Assembly (NCBI GenBank): GCA_963711675.1
Contig: CAVQFB010000004.1
Coordinates: 310,001 to 374,000 of the forward strand
Origin: CAVQFB01 sp963711675
GTDB taxonomy: Bacteria > Acidobacteriota > Terriglobia > Terriglobales > Acidobacteriaceae
Direction: 5' to 3'
Length of the DNA: 64,000 nucleotides
The notes under the pieces are model-generated. The model was given only the letters and a program-made list of their open reading frames with translations. It was not told the origin of the DNA and searched no databases. Made by a program: the position numbers and the translations under genes. Positions 52,225 through 59,481 of the stretch are shown in pieces (position 1 is the stretch's first letter; the number at the start of each line of letters is the position of its first letter).

Positions 52225-52902
52225 TCAATCGTTGAGAACTATGTTCAGCAGTGAACTGTGCACCTGCAGACCGCCTTCGATCCCGCCGGCATAATGAATG
52301 AAGCCCAACTTCCTGAAACGGTTCATGAAAAAACTCACTCGCGAACGAGTGGTGCCCACCATCTCTGCCAGGGTCTCCTGGCTGATCTTCGGAACCACGG
52401 TCTCGGGGACACCTTCCTTGCCAAAATGCGCAAGCATGAGAAGGACACGTGCCAGTCTTTTTTCGCTGGAATTGAACAGTTGGTCGACCAGGTCCTCTTC
52501 ATAGCGGATGTTGCGCGCAAGCAAATAGGCCACGAACATATCGGAAAAAGCGTGCTCCCGATGGAGCGCTTCCATCATGGCCGTCTTCTCGATGCGGAGA
52601 AGCTGACAATCCGTCATTGCCTCGGCGGATCCCATGCGGACAGTCTGGCCTGCCAGCGAGCCTTCCCCAAAAAACTTTCCCTCGCTCAATATGCCGATCG
52701 TGGCTTCTTTGCCGACCTTCGAGACGACAGTGAGCCGTACCTTGCCTTTTTGGATGTAGAAGACAGCGTCAGCCGGCTCCCCTTGTGTGAAGATCCCTTG
52801 TTTCTTGGCAACAGTCAGGTTCTTCCTGCCCTGCCCGATTGTCGCAAGGAAGGTACGAGGGCTAAACCCGCGGTTCTTCTTGAATGCTGCAGCAGACGCC
52901 AT
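52225..52902 (-). CDS. Crp/Fnr-family transcriptional regulator
   Basis: 225 residues. Cyclic-nucleotide-binding fold (about 30-145): KKQGIFTQGEPADAVFYIQK, GILSEGKFFGEGSLAGQTV, CQLLRIEKTAMMEALHREHA. Dimer helix, then a winged helix (about 160-220): KISQETLAEMVGTTRSRVSF and FMNRFRKLGFIHYAGG. The recognition helix carries an SR pair like Fnr (ExxSR), with Thr in place of Glu. There are no Fnr-type N-terminal cysteines, so no iron-sulfur sensing; a ligand is unknown. The nearby palindromes with a 4-bp centre are plausible targets. ATG 52902 is used rather than a TTG 3 nt upstream. Confidence 0.92.
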   Translation of the reverse strand: MASAAAFKKNRGFSPRTFLATIGQGRKNLTVAKKQGIFTQGEPADAVFYIQKGKVRLTVVSKVGKEATIGILSEGKFFGEGSLAGQTVRMGSAEAMTDCQLLRIEKTAMMEALHREHAFSDMFVAYLLARNIRYEEDLVDQLFNSSEKRLARVLLMLAHFGKEGVPETVVPKISQETLAEMVGTTRSRVSFFMNRFRKLGFIHYAGGIEGGLQVHSSLLNIVLND

Positions 52903-53043
52903 CAACCTTCATTGTAGTCCAAAGTGAAGAGCCGATGGATTCATATGGCAAACAACCAACGGCGAAGCACCGCAACGAGGTACCACAACGAGATTTGGCT
53001 TAGAGGCTCGTGGAGCGCGGTGGCTACGCGTTTTCCGAGCGTG

Positions 53044-53184
53044 CTACTTCTCTGAAGCCGCCAGGCGCCGATCTCGATGGGGTTCGGTGCGCGGCTGCCC
53101 GCTACCGAGTTCACACTTCTCTCCCGGCTTCGCGCCACAGGTGGGACACCTGACCGACAATGCTTGTTGCTCGGTTACTCTCAT
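53044..53184 (-). CDS. 46-residue zinc-finger protein (CPxCGAxPG type)
   Basis: Reads MRVTEQQALSVRCPTCGAKP, GEKCELGSGQPRTEPHRDRR, LAASEK, then a stop. The pattern CPTCGAKPGEKC with a later PHxxRR is a known small zinc-finger design in actinobacteria and soil bacteria, of unclear role. The palindrome at 53217-53234 is centred exactly 41.5 bp before the ATG, and GATGAT lies 7-12 nt before it, so a leaderless class II promoter is plausible. No Shine-Dalgarno. Too short to be picked up by most gene callers. Confidence 0.65.
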   Translation of the reverse strand: MRVTEQQALSVRCPTCGAKPGEKCELGSGQPRTEPHRDRRLAASEK

Positions 53185-53216
53185 AACTGCATCATCCGTG
53201 TTTGGGCGGCAGCAAA

Positions 53217-53234
53217 ATGGTCAATTTTGACCAT
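53217..53234. promoter_or_regulatory. TGGTCA-N4-TGACCA palindrome, copy 3
   Basis: ATGGTCA-ATTT-TGACCAT. Upstream of the 46-residue zinc-finger gene, centred 41.5 bp before its ATG. The core is identical to copy 1 at 40083-40098. Confidence 0.7.
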
Positions 53235-53546
53235 TGCATTCAAACTAGAACCGGATTCTTGCGCGTTGAGACAAACGAATCAGAGGGCCGCTGTCACCGC
53301 TTGGAGCTCGACGGGTCTTGCAGACCGTACTAGGTAATGCCCGTACTTCAGGTTGGCGACCTCCTGCGGAACGTTGCCCCGGGTGAGCCATTGTCCGCGG
53401 CAGCATTGCGAGCCATCCAGAAGCAATCCACAAGAGAAGAAGTCCGTGATGCCAGAATCCAGGTCCAATTGGGGTCCGTTAGCGGTTTCTGATAGTTCCT
53501 ACAACGCCAAAGGTGGCTGCCAGTGCACAGTTACGGCTAGCGTAGA

Positions 53547-53594
53547 CCTTGACACGGAAGAGGTCGATGGTTCGAGTCCATTCGGGCCTGCCAT
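53547..53594 (+). repeat. attR-like repeat: orphan 3' end of tRNA-Val
   Basis: 48 nt identical to 31272-31319 except for G in place of the discriminator A. It contains the anticodon loop, T-arm, acceptor 3' strand and CCA, but no 5' half, so it is not a functional tRNA. Same orientation as the intact gene, 22,275 bp apart. Confidence 0.8.
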
Positions 53595-53730
53595 TTAAAA
53601 TCTTTGCCCCATTTTCTACTGCGATCTTCTACTTGTGTCGCTACACGGACGTCAGTAATATTCTCCCGCTGTCCGATGCAATTTCCGCAGGCTGCTGGTT
53701 ACCAACCGATGACCAAGTAGGAGGGGTGCC

Positions 53731-54354
53731 ATGGAACTCAATCGCCGCGACTTGCTTTACAAATGTATGGCGCTGGGTGTGGTTAGACTTGGCGTGGGAT
53801 TGACTCCCGCGACCGCCGCGGAAGCGTGGATGCGAGCGGAGAAGACCACGCGTCCGGCCACGCCGATCGACCAGCTTGGGCCGTTCTATAAAAAGGACTC
53901 TCCGAATACCGCCATGCTGCGTGGCGCAAGCGATCCAGGGCTGGCGCTGGCAGTCGCGGGCGCCGTCTACAGCACGCGAGGAGAAGCCCTGCCTGGCGCG
54001 GAAATTGAAGTGTGGCAAACCAATCACGCTGGCTTCTACGATTTGAGTGGTTACCGCTATCGCGCAAAGCTGGTTGCAGGGGCAGGCGGTCAATATGACT
54101 TTCAGTCGGTGATACCCGGACATTATCCGGCGCGAGTGTGCCAGCACATCCATTTCCTGGTAAGGGCACCGGGACAAAAGCCGCTGGTGACGCAAATGTA
54201 TTTCGCGTCCGATCCCGTTTTTAAAGGGGATCCGGCGAAGAATCCCAACGACGACTGCCCTTCCATTGAACTGGTGCGGCCGATCCTGCTGAAGGATGCG
54301 CCCAATACGATGATGGCGAGCGCCACCTTTGAATTGGTCATGGAGGCGCTGTGA
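53731..54354 (+). CDS. Exported intradiol ring-cleavage dioxygenase
   Basis: 207 residues. Tat-type start (MELNRRDLLYKCMALGVVRL). Intradiol dioxygenase core: LGPFYKKDSPNTAMLRG, AVYSTRGEALPGAEIEVWQT, NHAGFYDLSGYRYRAKLVAG and VIPGHYPARVCQHIHFLVRA. The Fe(III) ligands are the Tyr in GFYD, the Tyr in GHYP and the two His in QHIHF. The family opens catechol-type rings; export suggests lignin- or humus-derived or cell-surface phenols. GGAGG precedes the ATG. Its stop overlaps the next gene's GTG by 4 bp, so the two are coupled. Confidence 0.92.
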   Translation: MELNRRDLLYKCMALGVVRLGVGLTPATAAEAWMRAEKTTRPATPIDQLGPFYKKDSPNTAMLRGASDPGLALAVAGAVYSTRGEALPGAEIEVWQTNHAGFYDLSGYRYRAKLVAGAGGQYDFQSVIPGHYPARVCQHIHFLVRAPGQKPLVTQMYFASDPVFKGDPAKNPNDDCPSIELVRPILLKDAPNTMMASATFELVMEAL

Positions 54355-55289
54355 AGAAAGCTCTTGCGGCGGTTCTTTGCCTCATGTTGGCAAGTGTGTC
54401 TTACGGGCAGACTGTAAAGCCGCTGGTGAAGCTGGAAGCGCCAGGTGAATTGCGCTTTGCCACGGTGTGTGGTGGTGGCGGAAGCATCGCCGGAGTTGCC
54501 GGAGAACACGACATCTACGCGTGGTCCCTGCCTGCCGGTCCGCGGCGCTCGGTCGGCGTTAAGGGTGGGCACATCAGCCTCATGACGTGCAACGGGAAAG
54601 CGTTGGCGGCGGGATTCAGAGACGGTACGGTGGTTGTGTTCGACGCCGCGGGCAACGAAAAGCGGCGAATCGAAATGAAACATGAGCTCGCCGCGGTCGC
54701 GCTTTCCTCGGACGGAGATCGGCTGGCCGTGGCCACGATCAACTCGCCGGTCCAGGTTTGGGACGTGGCCAGCGGCAAGCTTCTGTGGACCGGCTCGACA
54801 GATTTTGGCAACACGACGGCAATCGGAATCGTTCCTGACGGCAACCTGATCGTTGCCGCGGATGGAGACACCCACATTCGCGGTTACGACCGGAGGGGAA
54901 AGCTGGTTTATTCGGTGGATAGCGGTTTGCTTGAGCCCTTCGACTTGAGTTTGTCTGCGGACGGTAAGAAATTTGCACTGGCCGGGGCAGAAGGAACCGT
55001 TGAATTGTATGACAGCGCCACGGGTAAGAGGCTTAACAAGTCTGAAAGCAGCGGGAATCCAATTTTTGCAGTAGCCTTGGCTCCCGCAGGAATGAAGGTA
55101 ATAGCGCTGGAGCTGGACGCCTATCGTCTGGAGCAGACGGCGATCGGTTATTGGGACACAACGGGCACGACGATGAAGAAGTTGGCAGTCGAACCGAAGA
55201 CGGTGCTGGGCTTTGGAAAAGGCAATACGGGCCTGCTGCTGGTCAGGCAGGAAGCGCCGGGAAAAATCAGCGTCGATAGCGTGGAGTAG
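54351..55289 (+). CDS. Exported WD40/PQQ-like beta-propeller protein
   Basis: 312 residues. Signal peptide (KKALAAVLCLMLASVSYGQ). Propeller blades with WD-type ends: LAAGFRDGTVVVFDAAGNEK, LAVATINSPVQVWDVASGKL, LIVAADGDTHIRGYDRRGKL, FALAGAEGTVELYDSATGKR. Seven or so blades are probable. The GTG overlaps the dioxygenase stop (GTGA), pointing to a partner or scaffold role for that enzyme. Function unknown. Convergent with the kinase at 55314. Confidence 0.85.
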   Translation: MKKALAAVLCLMLASVSYGQTVKPLVKLEAPGELRFATVCGGGGSIAGVAGEHDIYAWSLPAGPRRSVGVKGGHISLMTCNGKALAAGFRDGTVVVFDAAGNEKRRIEMKHELAAVALSSDGDRLAVATINSPVQVWDVASGKLLWTGSTDFGNTTAIGIVPDGNLIVAADGDTHIRGYDRRGKLVYSVDSGLLEPFDLSLSADGKKFALAGAEGTVELYDSATGKRLNKSESSGNPIFAVALAPAGMKVIALELDAYRLEQTAIGYWDTTGTTMKKLAVEPKTVLGFGKGNTGLLLVRQEAPGKISVDSVE

Positions 55290-55313
55290 GTCGACTTCGG
55301 GTGAGTCTGCTAC

Positions 55314-57977
55314 TCACTTCAGTCCTTCGACCAGATACAGATCGGAAAGCAGGCGGCGGTAGCCGTAAACATAGGCCTTGCCGTCGGGGGTGGGCAGGAC
55401 GGGACCGACGTATTCGACTCCGGCCGGATCAGGCGGCATCAATTCCTTCCACAGAGTGCGTTTCCCGCTGTCGACGTCCAGACGGTAAACCCGAGCAGGC
55501 AACTCACTGGGCCGGTAGACATACAGTGAGTGCCCAATGGCATCCCACTGAATGGGTATCTCCTCTTGAGCCAGGCCCGGGATCGGGCGCGGCTCGCCGC
55601 CAGTGAGAGGGAAAAAATAGCCCTTCGCATCCGGACCGACTGCCGCAACCACTTGGCCATCGCGGGACACCGCGAAACCGATCGGGTTGGTTCCCTCGGG
55701 ACTAATCGGCTTAGGCGTGCCACCCTCCAGGTCTTGAACATAAAGCCGAACACTCTTTCCAGCTTCGGTGGCAGAGAAGAGCACGCGCTTGCCGTCCGGG
55801 AACCACTCCGCGTGGGTCGAAATCACCTCACTGAGCTGGCCGTGTCCCACCGACTTTGCTTCCCCAGCTCTAGTTGGGAGCAGGAAGAGTTGAGACGGCT
55901 CATCCGGACGTGTACACAGAGCCCACTTGCCGTCGGGAGAGAGTGCCATGGCTGCGCCTTCACCCAGACGCACGGCAGCCGTGCCATCCGTGGTGCGCAG
56001 GTAAACCGCATAGCTGGGCCCGCCAGCCTCGCCTTCTTCGCGGAAAAGCAGGGTCTTGCCGTCGTCGGAGAGAGTAAGAGGATACGACCAGTCAAGCCAC
56101 GTCAGGTCTCGCTCGCCTGTCGCACCGGGAGCCAGAACCGTGACACCTCTCCGCCAGTTGTCGCGGGTGAGCAAGACTCGCCCGTCGCGCCAGCTGTCCT
56201 GCAGGGTGAGGTCGGCCGGTACGCGCGCCACCAAATGCTCGGCTCCCGAAAGGTTGACGGCGAAAAGGGCGCGATCGATCCCGACTTTAGTGGCCGTAAA
56301 CCAGATCTCGTCGCCCGCTGGTGACCAAGCCAAACCTAAGGCGCCGCCGGTCTGCGAGCTGGAAAGCACCTTCTTGTTTCCCTGAAGGTCCACGATGGCT
56401 ACTGCGCCGATGCTGTCGCCGGGGAACGGATGGTCGATGAAGGCGACCTTGTCGCCCTTGGACGAGAAGCGAGGATGGCTGATCCATCCACCGGTTTCGT
56501 AGAGTACCTTGCCGATCGGATACTCCAGGCGGCTTCGTCCGGCCACATGTCGCACCACGGCCAGTGTGTTTCCGTCCGGAGCCCAATCGGCCCACTCGAC
56601 ATCCTCCAGAATTTCGCGCGGCGCCCCTCCGACCAGGGGCACCCGGGCCAGAGTTCCACTTGAGGAATATGGATTGGCCTGATGGCTACCTAGCAACACG
56701 GCCATCTCCCCGGCGGCGGAGACGGACATGATCTCCGCCTTCGGAAGTCCCAGGGATCGTGACTCAGGACTTTCCGGACGCGTCGTGAAGACTTCGACCG
56801 GCGCTCCTTCCCAAGCGGCGCTGTAAATCACCGTCTTGCCGTCAGGGGCCAGCCGGGCCATCCGGATCGTGCCTCTTCGATATGTCAGCAGGTGATAGGC
56901 GGGTGATGACGCTTGCTCCGGACGGTGAATCAGCAGGAATCCCATCACCACCGCGGCCAGCAACCCAAGTCCGGCTAAACCTAGCGCTAAGCGGTAGCGA
57001 CTCGGTGGCACGACCTTCTGCGCCGGTCGTGGAGTGGATGCGATTTGAGCCGCAGAAGCCGCGACGGCGGCGGCCTGGGCTCCGCTGGATGTTGCTAAAG
57101 AAATGCGAGAGGAATCCAGCTCGCGCTTCAGGCGCTTCAGATCGCCGCGGATCTCGGCCGCAGTCTGATATCGCAACTCGATGTCTTTCTCGAGCGCCTT
57201 ATTGATGATTCTTTCTAACTCAAGCGGCAGATCAGGATTCAAGCGGATCGCAGGCGCAGGAGCACGGTTGAGGATGGCCTCGGTGATGACGCCCGAGGTT
57301 TCTCCACGAAACGGCACCGTTGCAGTGGCCATCTCGTAGAGGACGATTCCGAATGAAAAAAGGTCGGTACGGCCGTCGAGTTCTTTGCCTCGCACCTGCT
57401 CCGGCGACATGTAGGCTACCGTACCCAGCGCCGTCCCCGGGCTGGTTAGAGCCAGTTTTGCTACGTCGCCCACGGTCTGCGAGTCACTGCTGACTGATTT
57501 CTCCGGAGAAGTGATCTTGGCCAGCCCGAAGTCCAGTATCTTCGCGTGCCCGCGTTTGGAAACGAAGATGTTCGCCGGCTTGATATCGCGGTGCACGATT
57601 CCCTTGGTATGTGCTGCGTCGAGTGCGTCCGCGACTTCGATGGCCACTCCCAGCAGGCGCTCCAGTTCGAGCGGACGATCTCCGATCACATGCTTGAGAG
57701 TCGAGCCGTCGAGGTACTCCATGGCAATGAAGGATTGACCTTCATGCTTTCCGATCTCGTAGATGGTGCAGATGCTGGGGTGATTGAGAGCAGAGGCGGC
57801 CCGCGCTTCGCGGCGGAAGCGCTCGAGCGCAGGATCATCGTGAGCCACGTCGTCGGGCAAGAACTTCAGCGCCACGAAGCGGCCGAGTTCAGTATCCTCT
57901 GCCTTGTAGACGACACCCATACCGCCGCCACCCAGCTTCTCGACAATGCGGTAGTGAGAAATGGTCTGGCCGATCAT
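55314..57977 (-). CDS. PknB-type Ser/Thr kinase with C-terminal TolB/WD40-like propeller
   Basis: 887 residues. Kinase domain (about 5-275): KLGGGGMGVVYKAEDTELGR, VALKFLPDD, HRDIKPANIFV, DFGLAKI, AYMSPEQVRGKELDGR. One membrane span (about 326-348, LALGLAGLGLLAAVVMGFLL). The outer part (about 370-880) is a six- to eight-bladed propeller (IRMARLAPDGKTVIYSAAWE; GALGLAWSPAGDEIWFTATK), unlike the TPR ends of the two paralogues at 1939 and 3252, whose kinase halves are very similar. So one kinase module is joined to different sensors. It uses the same near-leaderless promoter as they do. Confidence 0.95.
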   Translation of the reverse strand: MIGQTISHYRIVEKLGGGGMGVVYKAEDTELGRFVALKFLPDDVAHDDPALERFRREARAASALNHPSICTIYEIGKHEGQSFIAMEYLDGSTLKHVIGDRPLELERLLGVAIEVADALDAAHTKGIVHRDIKPANIFVSKRGHAKILDFGLAKITSPEKSVSSDSQTVGDVAKLALTSPGTALGTVAYMSPEQVRGKELDGRTDLFSFGIVLYEMATATVPFRGETSGVITEAILNRAPAPAIRLNPDLPLELERIINKALEKDIELRYQTAAEIRGDLKRLKRELDSSRISLATSSGAQAAAVAASAAQIASTPRPAQKVVPPSRYRLALGLAGLGLLAAVVMGFLLIHRPEQASSPAYHLLTYRRGTIRMARLAPDGKTVIYSAAWEGAPVEVFTTRPESPESRSLGLPKAEIMSVSAAGEMAVLLGSHQANPYSSSGTLARVPLVGGAPREILEDVEWADWAPDGNTLAVVRHVAGRSRLEYPIGKVLYETGGWISHPRFSSKGDKVAFIDHPFPGDSIGAVAIVDLQGNKKVLSSSQTGGALGLAWSPAGDEIWFTATKVGIDRALFAVNLSGAEHLVARVPADLTLQDSWRDGRVLLTRDNWRRGVTVLAPGATGERDLTWLDWSYPLTLSDDGKTLLFREEGEAGGPSYAVYLRTTDGTAAVRLGEGAAMALSPDGKWALCTRPDEPSQLFLLPTRAGEAKSVGHGQLSEVISTHAEWFPDGKRVLFSATEAGKSVRLYVQDLEGGTPKPISPEGTNPIGFAVSRDGQVVAAVGPDAKGYFFPLTGGEPRPIPGLAQEEIPIQWDAIGHSLYVYRPSELPARVYRLDVDSGKRTLWKELMPPDPAGVEYVGPVLPTPDGKAYVYGYRRLLSDLYLVEGLK

Positions 57978-57988
57978 GGAGTCGGGCC

Positions 57989-58017
57989 ATGTTAGGCGTG
58001 ATGCGAGTGCAAGTCAA
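57989..58017 (-). promoter_or_regulatory. Near-leaderless promoter of the 57977 kinase
   Basis: On the minus strand TTGACT (58012-58017), a 17-bp spacer, TAACAT (57989-57994), then 11 nt to the ATG at 57977. The same TTGACTTG extended element as the promoters at 1949-1978 and 3212-3240. Confidence 0.7.
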
Positions 58018-58080
58018 CGAATGGGACCGGTGGGTAGCTCCTGATTTCGTTGTATCATGCCTTGTAAATGGAGGCATTGA

Positions 58081-58236
58081 ATGCAATTGGGCGATCTCGC
58101 ACTGCTCGTAATCACAGCTGCGTTGCTTTGGATCGGATGGGAACTGCACCTCATCGCTGGGTTTGCCCTGAATCTGGTGCGCGGATTAGAGGACGGATCT
58201 CTCCGGCGCAAGCAAGAGACCGCGTCAGGCAACTGA
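58081..58236 (+). CDS. Small single-span membrane protein
   Basis: 51 residues. MQLGDLALLVITAALLWIGW, then ELHLIAGFALNLVRGLEDGS and a basic tail. One membrane helix. GGAGG stands 7 nt before the ATG. No family recognised. Divergent from the kinase at 57977. Confidence 0.6.
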   Translation: MQLGDLALLVITAALLWIGWELHLIAGFALNLVRGLEDGSLRRKQETASGN

Positions 58237-58492
58237 CGTCCCGCTCGCGAGCCGGACCCCGGGCATTTGGGATTACGATCCTACACCCCGCCGGGAATCG
58301 CGATTCCTGGCTTTGCTCCCACGATGCCGCAGAAGAGTGCGTCCGTCGTATTACCTTCGTAACGATGTAACGAAGCTCACCTGATGTGTAACCGATACCT
58401 GATCCTGTACGCTTCCTTTGGCGTAAGTTCTTTACCGACGAGACTCTCTGTATGGCAACAACCATGCAACCGTGGGAATTGGCTCTCCGCAC

Positions 58493-58969
58493 ATGGCAAT
58501 AGCAATTAAGAAAGACGTCGTTCTAAGCCGCTACGGCACTCTGGTCGAGCGCTTTAGTCGTGAAAACCGAACCGGAATCAAGCTGACTTGCCCAGAGGTT
58601 ACCTGCAGGCAAGGTTATCTGGTCTACTTCGACCGTGAGACTGATGAGGATGAAGTCCGAGCGCTCTTCGACCAGCGCGCCAAGCAACAGCATCCTTTCC
58701 ACCCGGAAGTTTGTGCATTCGATGAGCCCCTCCCCCTATTAAACTTCCCGGCGGAGTCAGGGAAAGAAGTGCCAGTGGCACGGCCCGCGGTCATCGAAAA
58801 GGCCCCGGCACAGCCACACCCGCCGATGCGTCGATATGTGCCGGCGGGTGCGCCGCCCTCGGTGAGAACTTCACAGGTACTGTTCGCCGCTGTAAAGGGT
58901 CTGGCCCGATGCGCTGCTCTCGTTGTTGCGGCGGTTCCGGTGCTGACCAAAGGGTCCAGACCACTCTAG
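58493..58969 (+). CDS. Hypothetical protein
   Basis: 158 residues. Reads MAIAIKKDVVLSRYGTLVER, LTCPEVTCRQGYLVYFDRET, DEDEVRALFDQRAKQQHPFH, then a Pro-rich linker and a hydrophobic C-terminus (VLFAAVKGLARCAALVVAAV). A Cys pair (CPEVTC) is present. No ribosome site and no family; the start could also be 58472. Gaps 58237-58492 and 58970-59285 show nothing else. Confidence 0.45.
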   Translation: MAIAIKKDVVLSRYGTLVERFSRENRTGIKLTCPEVTCRQGYLVYFDRETDEDEVRALFDQRAKQQHPFHPEVCAFDEPLPLLNFPAESGKEVPVARPAVIEKAPAQPHPPMRRYVPAGAPPSVRTSQVLFAAVKGLARCAALVVAAVPVLTKGSRPL

Positions 58970-59285
58970 GTTCCTCGCGGCTCCGCATTTTCCGCACAAA
59001 ATAAGGCCCGGAATCGTGCACGACTTTGCGCTTTAAGTGCAGGCGTCTTGTGGCGATTGGCGGACTTGCCTGTAACTCGCAGTTTCCACGGGTTAAATCT
59101 TCCTGCGATTTTGGTATCAAAACTGCCCCATAAGAAAGCGAGCTGTAAACGCGGTGACTCGTGTTTACCTCCCCCGCCAAACGCCTCCCCGGTTAGAGAC
59201 CTCCGCCCCCAACGCTAGTGAGTTTCCAACGGATATGCCGAGCGAGTTGTAGCCCTCTCCCTAATCCACATTGGGAGGAGCACGA
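58970..59285. other. 316-bp intergenic region
   Basis: No gene, hairpin or repeat of note. The ribosome site GGGAGGAG for the next small gene ends it. Confidence 0.4.
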
Positions 59286-59453
59286 ATGTGGCGCGCCTTA
59301 GTACCGCTGTTTCGATTCGCTTTTGACTGCTGGCTTGGCCTGGGAGCATTCGCCCTGATCTCCTCCCTGGCACTTGGACTGTGGGGATTTGCTACGCTCC
59401 GCTACCCTCGGAAGCCGGCATCGCTTCATCGTCATGCCGGTAAACCGTTCTGA
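59286..59453 (+). CDS. Small single-span membrane protein
   Basis: 55 residues from ATG 59286, 5 nt after GGGAGGAG. MWRALVPLFRFAFDCWLGLG, then AFALISSLALGLWGFATLRY and a basic tail. One or two membrane helices. Convergent with the alpha-hydroxy-acid oxidase gene. No family recognised. Confidence 0.55.
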   Translation: MWRALVPLFRFAFDCWLGLGAFALISSLALGLWGFATLRYPRKPASLHRHAGKPF

Positions 59454-59481
59454 TCTTCGGTGACGCCCTGGGTGCGTAGCG

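Larger units (their letters stand above)
53185..53730. other. Right island border: operator, possible arm site and tRNA 3' remnant
   Basis: Holds the palindrome 53217-53234, a GGTCCAATTGGGGTCC motif (53462-53477) resembling GGTCCATTGGGGTCC at 31358-31372 near the other border, and the tRNA remnant 53547-53594. No gene is seen here, in particular no integrase. Confidence 0.6.

Noticed and set aside
53077..53337. 86-codon plus-strand frame at the right island border
   Set aside because: It is antisense to the 46-residue zinc-finger gene and shows no integrase or other domain.
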